Below, in pieces: positions 24,551-32,068 of a stretch of DNA of 32,068 nt. A program made the translations under genes and the position numbers. Origin of the DNA: Bacteroidales bacterium UBA3663 (GTDB taxonomy: Bacteria > Bacteroidota > Bacteroidia > Bacteroidales > UBA3663). Location: contig DFJU01000063.1 of the NCBI GenBank assembly GCA_002373755.1, positions 1 through 32,068 on the forward strand. Reading direction: 5' to 3'. Numbering within the stretch: position 1 is the stretch's first letter; each line of letters opens with the position of its first letter. The notes under the pieces were generated by a model, which saw nothing but the letters and a program-made list of their open reading frames with translations, was not told the origin of the DNA and ran no database searches.

Positions 24551-25903
24551 TTACTTTGCCTGTAGTTGCGTCTCGACCTTGTTATATTTTTCGCGGAATT
24601 CAACTTCCGTTTCGAGCAGATCGTCAACATTCTTCAAGGCGTGGAGCACAGTTGCGTGGTCGCGGTTGCCGATGACTTGGCCGATGCGGCTGACCGACTG
24701 CGTGGTGTATTTCTTGCAGAGCGACATTGCAGCCTGTCGTGCCCAGACGATTTCACGTTTGCGGCTCTTGCTGTTGATGCTCTTCATGTCGATCCCGAAC
24801 GTGGCAATGACCTGTTGCAGGATGGCCTCGCAGGTAATGACCTTCTGTTCGATTTTTACAATCATTCGCATTACGCGCGAAGCAAGTTCCTGATCGACAG
24901 GACGATTGAATGCAATTGAGTGTGCCAGCAATGAGTTGATGATGCCCTCCAGATCGCGCACGTTGTCGGTCGCATTGCGGGCAATGAAGTCGATCACGTC
25001 GTTGCTGATTGTCAGACCCTCAGCCTTGCACTTGCCCGTCAGGATGCTCTTGCGCAATTCGTAGTCAGGATGTTCGATTTCGCCGATGAAACCCCATTTG
25101 AAGCGGGTCAGCAGGCGTGGAATCAAATCTTCTTCCAACTCTACAGGTGGGCGGTCGCAGGTCATTACGAGCTGCTTTCCGGCACCGTGCAAGTAGTTGA
25201 AGATGTGGAAGAACGTGTTCTGCGTAGCAGTCAGGTTCTTTCCGGCAAATTCCTGAATGTCATCGACTATAAGCACATCGACCGAACGATAGAAGTTGAT
25301 GAAGTCGTTCAGCTGGTTGTTGCGCGTAGCCTCCATGTACTGGATTTTGAAAAGGTGCGCAGGCACGTAGAGTACGCGGGCCGACGGATTCTTTTCGCGC
25401 ACGTAGAGGCCAATTGACTGCGCCAAGTGCGTCTTGCCGACACCCGATGCTCCGAAGATGAAGAACGGGTTGAAGGCGTTGTTGCCCGGCTTTTGTGCGA
25501 CGGTCAATGCTGCGCTTAGGGCAAGCTCGTTGCTTTTGCCCTGAAAGAATGATTCGAATGTGCAGTTAGGGTTGAGGTGCGTGTCGAATTCGGGTGTCTT
25601 CGTGGCTTCTGGGCGAGACGATTGGCCAACATTGACCGGGCCCTGCTGTGTCACCTGAATCTGATATTCCAGACGGATCTGCGGACCATAGACGCGTTGC
25701 AACGTCTTCTTCAGCAGATCGAAATACTCGGATTCGAGGCGCTCATAGACGAAGTGGGAGGGCACTTGCAGCACGAGCTTGTTCTCGTTGAAGCTGATGG
25801 CTCTCGTCGAGGCGAAGAAAGCCTTATATGCCTCTTCGTTCTGCAGGTTGTCGCGGACTATCTCCAGACATTGTTCCCACTGTGTCTCGAAATTAGATTT
25901 CAT
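24551..25903 (-). CDS. dnaA: Chromosomal replication initiator DnaA
   Basis: The 450-residue AAA+ protein has all four domains: domain I (1-85, QWEQCLEIVRDNLQNEEAY), a short linker (about 86-115), the ATPase with Walker A GASGVGKT (151-158) and Walker B VDDIQ (213-217), and arginine-rich RLLTRFKWGF. The C-terminal DNA-binding domain has the signature GNRDHATVLHA near 412-422. It binds DnaA boxes and melts the origin. ATG at 25903 is supported by the normal N-terminus. It is expressed from the promoter at 26092-26122 with a leader of about 180 nt, and its upstream region holds candidate boxes. Confidence 0.98.
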   Translation of the reverse strand: MKSNFETQWEQCLEIVRDNLQNEEAYKAFFASTRAISFNENKLVLQVPSHFVYERLESEYFDLLKKTLQRVYGPQIRLEYQIQVTQQGPVNVGQSSRPEATKTPEFDTHLNPNCTFESFFQGKSNELALSAALTVAQKPGNNAFNPFFIFGASGVGKTHLAQSIGLYVREKNPSARVLYVPAHLFKIQYMEATRNNQLNDFINFYRSVDVLIVDDIQEFAGKNLTATQNTFFHIFNYLHGAGKQLVMTCDRPPVELEEDLIPRLLTRFKWGFIGEIEHPDYELRKSILTGKCKAEGLTISNDVIDFIARNATDNVRDLEGIINSLLAHSIAFNRPVDQELASRVMRMIVKIEQKVITCEAILQQVIATFGIDMKSINSKSRKREIVWARQAAMSLCKKYTTQSVSRIGQVIGNRDHATVLHALKNVDDLLETEVEFREKYNKVETQLQAK

Positions 25904-26091
25904 GATTATGGTTCAGTTCAATAATACGGTTTGGATGTCAAAAGAGGGGGAAAAGTGAAGCCATGCACTGCGAAACATATTTCGCTGCAAGTTCTGCCCA
26001 ACTTTCGATGGGTGATGTAGTTGCTGACTGGTTCATCTTTTCCGTTGATTTTTATTTTGTGCAATGTTTCTATCTCGAAAAAATGCGAGTG

Positions 26092-26122
26092 CAAAGATAA
26101 AAAAATATTTTTTCTCGTCCAA
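26092..26122 (-). promoter_or_regulatory. dnaA promoter
   Basis: On the minus strand TTG (26120-26122) and TATCTTTG (26092-26099) are 20 bp apart, an excellent Bacteroidetes promoter. Transcription would start near 26085, leaving about 180 nt of untranslated leader in which I see no clear hairpin. Confidence 0.75.
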
Positions 26123-26488
26123 TAGTTTTTTTCGTTCGAGAATGTTTGGAAATGTCTAACTGACTGATTTCAAATAGTCAATTTCTTCTTGATTATGCTT
26201 TGCAGCCGTTTGTTTAAGATTTTTGTGGTAATATATTGAAAAATAATAATATGCGAATAAATGTAAAATGATATAATGTGAAGTTATCAACAATTTGGCA
26301 AATGTTGTTTTGCTGCCTTGTTTTATATTGAAATGCATTGATTTATAGTGTTGATAAGTGTTTTGAGAAATTTTATTTCCGATTTAAATTGTTGCTTGAT
26401 TTTTGACTGCGATATTGCCCGATTTTGTGCGAATTTTACACCCAAAAAAAGTCGAAAAAATGATACTTATCAACCATCTTTTTTTCGA
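26100..26488. other. Candidate replication origin (AT-rich region with DnaA boxes)
   Basis: In this gene-free, AT-rich stretch, DnaA-box sequences occur as TTATCAACA at 26285-26293 (plus), the inverted copy TGTTGATAA at 26349-26357, and TTATCAACC (one mismatch) at 26467-26475. Long A/T runs such as 26097-26113 could be an unwinding element. It lies directly upstream of dnaA, the usual place for an origin. No gene is supported in 25904-26583. Confidence 0.55.
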
Positions 26489-26525
26489 AAAAAAGGCAGG
26501 CTTCATCGTGTTGATGAAACCTGCC
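26488..26525 (-). terminator. Terminator of the BspA-like protein operon
   Basis: On the minus strand a 13-bp stem (plus coordinates 26495-26507 with 26513-26525, one wobble) with a 5-nt loop is followed by seven T residues (26488-26494). It closes the operon of the giant repeat protein and the 51-aa gene. Confidence 0.92.
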
Positions 26526-26583
26526 GATCGGATAGCGTGTGTGGTCTTCAACCAATTGACGATTTAACAGCTACATCGTTCAA

Positions 26584-26739
26584 TTACCAGCGACCTTCGT
26601 ATTCTTCCCAGCCGGAGCTTCGGCGTGCTGGTGCGGCATCCATTTCGTAGGTCTTTTGCTCGGTCCAGCTGATTGCCACGATGCCTTCGCTCTCTATGTC
26701 GATGACAGTGATTTGCGGTTCAATATATGTCTTTTTCAT
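26584..26739 (-). CDS. 51-aa small protein downstream of the giant repeat protein
   Basis: The frame starts ATGAAAAAGACATAT and ends TAA at 26584-26586, 31 nt after the giant gene, and is followed by a terminator, so it is cotranscribed. The product begins MKKTYIEPQITVIDIESEG, continues IVAISWTEQKTYEMD and ends RRSSGWEEYEGRW. There is no signal peptide, lipobox or membrane helix. I recognise, from memory, many Bacteroidales short proteins of this build: MKK-x-Y-x-x-P-Q/x start, a hydrophobic strand with acidic residues, then a tail of Arg, Trp and acidic residues. Their function is unknown to me. A leader or secreted peptide is possible. Confidence 0.72.
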   Translation of the reverse strand: MKKTYIEPQITVIDIESEGIVAISWTEQKTYEMDAAPARRSSGWEEYEGRW

Positions 26740-26770
26740 CTTATTCGGAAATTAAAGGTTGATAATTGGA

Positions 26771-29700
26771 TTAGCGCTTGACCACAATCGTCTTGCCGTT
26801 GCGCACCATCATGCCCTTCACGTCGTTGCCCTTGATGGGGCGGCCCTGCAGGTCGTAGGTGCGTTCCTCTTGCTTGACGTCGTCTTCAATGGCGTCGATT
26901 GCCAATGTCTCTTCGGCCTCATCGTGGCCGTTGAAAATCATGCGCATCTCTGCGGCACCTACAGCCAACGGAGCCAAGAAGTAGGCCTTGTTGGCCACGA
27001 ACGACGTGCCGGCGAAGTGCATGAACGTGCTTCCGCTCAACGAGTAGCAGCGGGCATTGGCCGGCATCGGCACGACGTCGTAGTCCCAAGTGGTGGTCGG
27101 GAGCAGGCTGTTCTCGACGTCGGCCATATCGTCGGCGATGATGCCCTCAATCTGGTGGAAGGTGACTGTCGTGCTTGGAGCATCCTCGTTGGCAATCAGA
27201 TAGCCCTGACCCGGCATGATGTTGTTGTTCGGGTTCTGCGAGCAGGTGATGGTGTGGCCGCCGAAGTCTACGGCACAGCTATAGGCATCGGCACCGCTTG
27301 TGATGGCCACCGGCACAGGACTTGAATAGGTCGAGTAGCCCTTGGCGTTCAGCTTGACAGTCTTGGCATAGGTCTTGACGTCCCAGTTGCTTGGCTTGTA
27401 GCTGTCGGCGTTGGCCAATGTGCTTGGGCATACCAACGTACCGCCGGCCTTCGTGCCGTACAGCCAGTTGGTGGTGGCACCTGTGGCCGATGCGTTCGTC
27501 ATTTCGGTGCGGACGACATCCAGCTTCGAGCAGTTGTAGAACATCTGCTGATAGCAACCATTGGCCAATGTCTCGGCTCGCAACAGCGGAACATATTCCA
27601 GATTGGTGCACCCTTGGAACATATAACGATAGCAGTAGTCGGCCAATGTTGTCGCTGGCAGTTCTGGCGCGGCGGTTAGACCTGTGCACCCATTGAACAT
27701 GTTTTCGTAGCAGTTGCCCTTCAATGTTGTTGCCGATAGTTCGGGCGCGGCGGTCAGGCTTGTGCAGGTGTTGAACATGTTTGAGTAGCAGTAGTTGGCC
27801 AATGTCGTCGCTGGCAGTTCTGGCGCGGTGGTCAGCTTGGTGCAGTTGTAGAACATGCTTGAGTAGCAACCCTGTTGCATTGTTTTTGCCTTTAGTTCTG
27901 GTGCTTCGGTCAGCTTGATGCAGCCTTTGAACATTCCGCTATAGCAATATTGAGGTGCATTTTCTGCTTTCAGTTCTGGAGCTGCAGTGAGACTCGTGCA
28001 GTTTTGGAACATATAATAGTAGCAGTAGCTTGTTAATGTCGTTGCAGGAAGTTCTGGTGCGACAGTAAGCGCCGAGCATCCGTTGAACATATAGTAGTAA
28101 CAATTGTTTGTCAACGTCGTGGCGGGCAGTTTCGGTGCGCTTGTCAGAGCCGTTTGGTTGAAGAACAGATCGTAGAATGCGTAACTGTTTGGGATCGTCT
28201 TGCTCTCGCATGTGGCATCCACCAGTGACATTATGTTGCCTGATGCTGCGATAGATCCGCTCATGTCAAACTTGTAGTAGTTGCTCAAGTCTTTACTGAA
28301 AGAACTGTTTCCATCGGCTCTGCCAGCGCGGAAATAAACGTAGTCGTTGGCATTGGTCAATGTAATGTAGCCTGTCTCTCCTGGTACGTAGTCCGTCCAT
28401 GTGCAGCCGTCGGTCGAGGTTTCCAGTGAAACTGCCGTCGGTGAGCCGGTCTTGGTCAGCGCGACCTTGCTGTCAGCTGTGTTGGCCACGAATGTCAAGC
28501 AATCATAGCCGCTTGTCCAACCTGTAGGGATGTAGCTTACGCCTGTGGTCCTGGCCAATGTGGGCGGGCAGTAGAAATGACCTGTCGAGGCCACACCGCT
28601 CAGCCAATTTGTGGTTGCGCCACTAGTCCAAGTGGTGAATGCGGCGGTCACTTTGTTCAGATTTGAACAGCCTTGGAACATCTGATAATAGCATTCTGTA
28701 GCCAATGTCTTGGCTGGCAAAGCAGGCGATTTTGTTAAACCCTGACAGTTGTAGAACATATATTTATAGCAATCTTGTGCCAATGTCGTAGCAGGCAGTT
28801 CTGGGGCTTGGGTCAAGCCTGTTCCCTGGAACATTCCTCGATAGCATTCCTTGGTTAATGTCGTGGCTGGCAGTGCAGGTGCTTGGGTCAATGCAGAGCA
28901 ATAGATGAACATTGCCCTGTAGCAACCTGTTTTCAGACTTGTGGCATTCAGTGCTGGAGCCGAGGTCAAACTTGTGCATCCGTTGAACATGTTGAAGTAG
29001 CAGTAGTCAGCCAATGTCGTGGCAGATATAGTTGGAGCCGTGGTCAAACTTGTGCAATCTTTGAACATGTATTGGTAGCAATAGCTGGCCAATGTCGTTG
29101 CTTTCAGTGCTGGTGCCGAGGTCAGACTTGTACAGCCACTGAACATGTATTGGCAGCAATAGTTGGCCAATGTCGTGGCAGATATAGTTGGAGCCGTGGT
29201 CATACTTGTACATTCTTGGAACATGGCGTTGTAGCAATTTTCAGCCAATGTCGTTGCAGGCAGTGCTGGAGCCGTGGTCAGACTTGTGCAGCCTTGGAAC
29301 ATGGCGCGGTAGCACCAAGATGCCAGACTTGTAGATGCCAAAACGGGTGCTTTTGTCAGGTTGGTGCATCTCAAGAACATATACTGATAGCAGCCGGTTT
29401 TCATGACCGATGCTGGCAATGCAGGTGCTTCGGTCAGGCTCGTGCAGTCTTGGAACATGGCACTATAGCAATAGGTGCCCAATGTCGTTGCAGGCAATGC
29501 TGGTGCCTTGGCCAATGCCGAGCATCCGAGGAACATTCCACGATAGCCGTCTGCTGGAATGGTCGTCGATGGCAGTTTCGGTGCCGATGTCAGTGTGCTG
29601 CATCCGTTGAACAGCATGGCAAATGCGCCTTGCGACAGGGTTGTGCTTACACAGGTCTTGTCAAGCAGCGACATGATGTTGCCCGAAGCGGCGACAGAAC

Positions 29701-32068
29701 CTGTTATTGCAAACTGGTAATACTTGCTTGTGCTCTCGCTGAATGTGCTGTTTGTGCTTGCGGCACGGAAATAAACCTTGTCGCCGGCATTGGCTAATTC
29801 GATGGCGGATGTCGTGCCTGGCGTGTAGGTGTACCAGTTAAGTCCGTTGGTCGAATACTGCAAGCCAGTGAGTGCAGTGGGTGAGCCTGTCTTCGTAATC
29901 TTGACCGTGGCACTTCCTGTGTTGGCAGTGAACGTAAGCGGGTTGGCCGTCCATGTGGTTGGGACGTAGCTGGTATTTCTGGTTGTGGTGCTCAAATCAT
30001 CAGGACAAAGGAACAGGCTGCCGTCGCTGCCAGCATTATACAGCCAGCTGTTGGTCGCTCCGCTCAGCCATTCAGTGAAGGAAACTTCTACTTTCTTCAA
30101 GGCTGTGCAATTATAAAACATCCATTTGTAGCATTCGGTTGCCAATGTCGTAGCTGGCAATTTAGGTGCTGCAACAAGTTTTGAGCATCCGTCGAACATG
30201 CTGAGATAGCAAGCTGTGGCCAATGTGGTGGCTGGAAGCACCTCTGGCGCAGATGTAATATTCTTGCAATAGCGGAACATATTAAAATAGCAGGAGTCTG
30301 CCAAACTTGTGGCGGGAAGTTCTGGTGACTTTGTAAGTCCCGAACAGTTATAGAACATATAGTTGTATCCAGATTTCCCAATGGAAGTTGCTGGCATCGT
30401 AGGTGCAGATGTGAGTGCCGTTTGGTTGTAGAACAGGTGATTGAAAGCATAGGCTGGCACGCTTGTGGTCGTTGCATTCACATTGAGCAGCGACTGGACA
30501 TTGCCCGATGCTGCTACAGAACCGGACAGTGTGAACTTGTAGTAGTTGTTCTGATCGGTGCTGAAAGTGCTGTTGGTGGATTTGGCGCGGAAGGAAACGT
30601 AGCTGCCTACATTGGCCAACGAGATTGTACCCGTCGAGCCAGGTACGTAGTCATTCCAATTGATGCAGTCGGTCGTGTATTCCAGACCTGTAAGTGCTGT
30701 TGGCGAGCCATTCTTGACCAATGCCACGCTACTGCTGGCACTGTTGGCCGTGAATGTCAGATATTTCGTGTCGTTCACCCAGCCGGTCGGGATGTAGTTC
30801 GCTCCTGTGGTCTTGGGCAATGCAGGAGGACAGATGAATGTGCCCGTACTGGCTACGCCGCTCACCCAGGATGTAGTGGCAGCTGTACTGGTCGAAGCCC
30901 AAGCGGTACAGCCAACGGTGATCTTGCTCAGTTTGCTGCATCCTGTAAACATAAAGTTGTAGCATGAGCTTGGCAATGTCGTGGCTGGCAGTTCTGGGGC
31001 TTCTGTCAAGCTTGTGCAATATTCGAACATTCGTACATAACAGCCTTGGGCAAGTGTCGTGGCTGGCAGTGCAGGGGCGGATGCCAATTTTGAGCAGTAA
31101 GAGAACATGAACCAGTAGCATTCCGGTGCAAGATTCTTGGCTGGAAGTGTGGGCGCAGCCGTCAGATTGGTGCATCCGGCGAACATTGAGTGATAGCAGT
31201 AGGTAGTTAGCGTCGTGGCCGGCAGTTTGAGTGCCGAGGCACTGGTCAAGGCAGTACAATTGTAGAACAGATGGCTGAATGCGTAATCAGTCAGCGTCGT
31301 TGTAGCGCAGGTCTTGTCAAGCAGCGACATTACGTTGCCCGATGCGCTGATGCTGCCCGATGCGTTGATATAGTAATAGTCGCTTCCGCTTGTGCTGAAC
31401 GTGCTGTTGGTCGATGTGGCGCGGAAATAGACCGACTTGCCGGTGTTGAGACTGATGCTTGTGCCGATGGCGTAGGTGGACCAGGTTAGAGCATCGGTTG
31501 AATATTGAATGCCGGTGAGTGCGGTAGGAGACCCATTTGCAGCCAATGTCACTTTGCTGCTCGCTGTGTTGGCCGTGATGCAGAGTGGGTTGAAAGTCCA
31601 GCCTGTCGGTACGGAAGAGGCATCTCGACTCGTAGCTGTGGTTGTACCCAGATAAGTGCCTTCGCTGCTTACGCCGTAGAGCCAGCTTTGAGTCGGTTTT
31701 GTTGTGTTGGACAGTTTCGAAATGAATGTGAACGTCGATGCGGACGATGTCACTCTTTTCAGATTTGTGCAATTGTAGAACATCAAGGCATAGCAGGCCT
31801 CGACCAGTGTCTTGGCCGGCAGTTCCGGAGAAGCTGTTATTTGCGAACAGCCATAGAACATGCCATAGTAGCAGCCGGTTTTCAATGTTGTGGACGGCAT
31901 GTTGAGCGACGATGCATCTGTCAAGTATGTGCAGCCCCTGAAAAGGTTGGCAAACATATAAGTAGATGGAATGGCCTTGATTCCATTGGCGTAGTATACT
32001 GGAAACTGCTGCTTGAGATAGAGGCTCGCATTTGCAGCCCATATATCATGAGCATACTCAGGGTTTGC
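26771..32068 (-). CDS. Giant BspA-like repetitive surface protein, N-terminus beyond the window
   Basis: The frame is open from the right edge to TAA at 26771-26773: 1765 codons here, and the Met at 31957 is internal because the frame runs without a stop through 32068. About 35 units of 26 residues are visible (pattern LPATTLAxxCYxxMFxxCTSLTxAP), of the BspA/DUF285-like leucine-rich type. They fall in five blocks of 3, 5, 5, 13 and 9 units, separated by four copies of an about 100-residue beta-rich module (LTFTAN, GSPTALTGLxYST, VYFRAxSTNSTFS, GSVAASGNxMSLL). A link (TNWLSGVASTG, CPP, YIPTGW) precedes each. The C-terminal 200 residues are non-repetitive and end YDLQGRPIKG to GKTIVVKR, a sorting-type tail. 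BspA-type proteins are adhesins; that role here is inferred. Confidence 0.88.
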   Translation of the reverse strand, partial: ANPEYAHDIWAANASLYLKQQFPVYYANGIKAIPSTYMFANLFRGCTYLTDASSLNMPSTTLKTGCYYGMFYGCSQITASPELPAKTLVEACYALMFYNCTNLKRVTSSASTFTFISKLSNTTKPTQSWLYGVSSEGTYLGTTTATSRDASSVPTGWTFNPLCITANTASSKVTLAANGSPTALTGIQYSTDALTWSTYAIGTSISLNTGKSVYFRATSTNSTFSTSGSDYYYINASGSISASGNVMSLLDKTCATTTLTDYAFSHLFYNCTALTSASALKLPATTLTTYCYHSMFAGCTNLTAAPTLPAKNLAPECYWFMFSYCSKLASAPALPATTLAQGCYVRMFEYCTSLTEAPELPATTLPSSCYNFMFTGCSKLSKITVGCTAWASTSTAATTSWVSGVASTGTFICPPALPKTTGANYIPTGWVNDTKYLTFTANSASSSVALVKNGSPTALTGLEYTTDCINWNDYVPGSTGTISLANVGSYVSFRAKSTNSTFSTDQNNYYKFTLSGSVAASGNVQSLLNVNATTTSVPAYAFNHLFYNQTALTSAPTMPATSIGKSGYNYMFYNCSGLTKSPELPATSLADSCYFNMFRYCKNITSAPEVLPATTLATACYLSMFDGCSKLVAAPKLPATTLATECYKWMFYNCTALKKVEVSFTEWLSGATNSWLYNAGSDGSLFLCPDDLSTTTRNTSYVPTTWTANPLTFTANTGSATVKITKTGSPTALTGLQYSTNGLNWYTYTPGTTSAIELANAGDKVYFRAASTNSTFSESTSKYYQFAITGSVAASGNIMSLLDKTCVSTTLSQGAFAMLFNGCSTLTSAPKLPSTTIPADGYRGMFLGCSALAKAPALPATTLGTYCYSAMFQDCTSLTEAPALPASVMKTGCYQYMFLRCTNLTKAPVLASTSLASWCYRAMFQGCTSLTTAPALPATTLAENCYNAMFQECTSMTTAPTISATTLANYCCQYMFSGCTSLTSAPALKATTLASYCYQYMFKDCTSLTTAPTISATTLADYCYFNMFNGCTSLTSAPALNATSLKTGCYRAMFIYCSALTQAPALPATTLTKECYRGMFQGTGLTQAPELPATTLAQDCYKYMFYNCQGLTKSPALPAKTLATECYYQMFQGCSNLNKVTAAFTTWTSGATTNWLSGVASTGHFYCPPTLARTTGVSYIPTGWTSGYDCLTFVANTADSKVALTKTGSPTAVSLETSTDGCTWTDYVPGETGYITLTNANDYVYFRAGRADGNSSFSKDLSNYYKFDMSGSIAASGNIMSLVDATCESKTIPNSYAFYDLFFNQTALTSAPKLPATTLTNNCYYYMFNGCSALTVAPELPATTLTSYCYYYMFQNCTSLTAAPELKAENAPQYCYSGMFKGCIKLTEAPELKAKTMQQGCYSSMFYNCTKLTTAPELPATTLANYCYSNMFNTCTSLTAAPELSATTLKGNCYENMFNGCTGLTAAPELPATTLADYCYRYMFQGCTNLEYVPLLRAETLANGCYQQMFYNCSKLDVVRTEMTNASATGATTNWLYGTKAGGTLVCPSTLANADSYKPSNWDVKTYAKTVKLNAKGYSTYSSPVPVAITSGADAYSCAVDFGGHTITCSQNPNNNIMPGQGYLIANEDAPSTTVTFHQIEGIIADDMADVENSLLPTTTWDYDVVPMPANARCYSLSGSTFMHFAGTSFVANKAYFLAPLAVGAAEMRMIFNGHDEAEETLAIDAIEDDVKQEERTYDLQGRPIKGNDVKGMMVRNGKTIVVKR
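28650..29640 (-). repeat. 78-bp tandem repeat array with 156-bp higher-order duplication
   Basis: Thirteen in-frame 78-bp units code the largest leucine-rich block of the giant protein; similar arrays of 9, 5, 5 and at least 3 units lie at about 27515-28190, 30095-30460, 30925-31295 and 31755-31985. At 29021 and again at 29177, exactly 156 bp apart, the same run of more than 20 bases occurs (GGCAGATATAGTTGGAGCC and on). This shows recent duplication of a two-unit segment. Similar copies could recombine and change repeat number. Confidence 0.85.

Noticed and set aside
26156..26338. 60-codon ORF in the dnaA upstream region
   Set aside because: AT-driven composition without family features, and it overlaps a DnaA box; no gene supported.
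26771..31957. Start codon at 31957 for the giant protein
   Set aside because: The frame continues without a stop to the right edge, and the leucine-rich pattern begins before this Met, so the gene is truncated by the window.
27515..31985. CRISPR array suspected from the regular repeats
   Set aside because: The period (78 bp) is fully coding in one frame, with no conserved direct-repeat and spacer alternation and no cas genes.

Overview
This window is a chromosomal segment of a member of the Bacteroidota, most likely order Bacteroidales. Several features support this: SusC-type and BspA-like surface proteins, a PorQ component of the type IX secretion system (T9SS), the LpxC-FabZ fusion typical of the phylum, and at least eight copies of the phylum-specific promoter element TAnnTTTG, several with a TTG or TTTG about 20 bp upstream. 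I saw no insertion sequences, phage genes, CRISPR arrays, tRNA or rRNA genes.

Positions 1-10.9 kb (all minus strand) look like a polysaccharide utilisation locus, probably aimed at pectin-like plant glycans. An upstream operon starts from a promoter near 10.9 kb. It encodes a 1015-aa secreted beta-helix plus glycosidase-like protein and a 664-aa protein joining an STN-like domain to an esterase-type alpha/beta hydrolase. A second promoter near 5.55 kb drives a 526-aa secreted protein with a C-terminal sorting-type tail, a 500-aa surface lipoprotein (FN3 plus beta-helix, DUF4957/DUF5123-like) and a SusC-like receptor that runs off the left edge. No susD and no regulator lie inside the window.

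Positions 10.9-18.1 kb (plus strand) are housekeeping. They hold an O-acetylhomoserine sulfhydrylase diverging from the PUL, a DUF456 membrane protein with an ATP-grasp protein, and the lipid A cluster lpxD - lpxC/fabZ - lpxA followed by a pRiA4b ORF-3-like protein. The spacers inside the lipid A cluster hold unusual inverted repeats. Positions 18.2-20.7 kb (minus) carry a conserved hypothetical gene, a polyprenyl diphosphate synthase gene and tonB. Positions 20.8-24.5 kb (plus) carry porQ - cmk - ispH - pfkA.

Positions 24.5-26.5 kb hold dnaA on the minus strand. Its AT-rich upstream region contains a strong promoter and three DnaA-box-like sites, making it a candidate replication origin. From 26.5 kb to the right edge there is a minus-strand operon. 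It consists of a giant repetitive BspA-like protein (1765 codons in the window, open at the edge), a 51-codon gene not previously obvious because of its size, and a strong terminator. PorQ and the C-terminal tails of two proteins are consistent with T9SS export to the surface.
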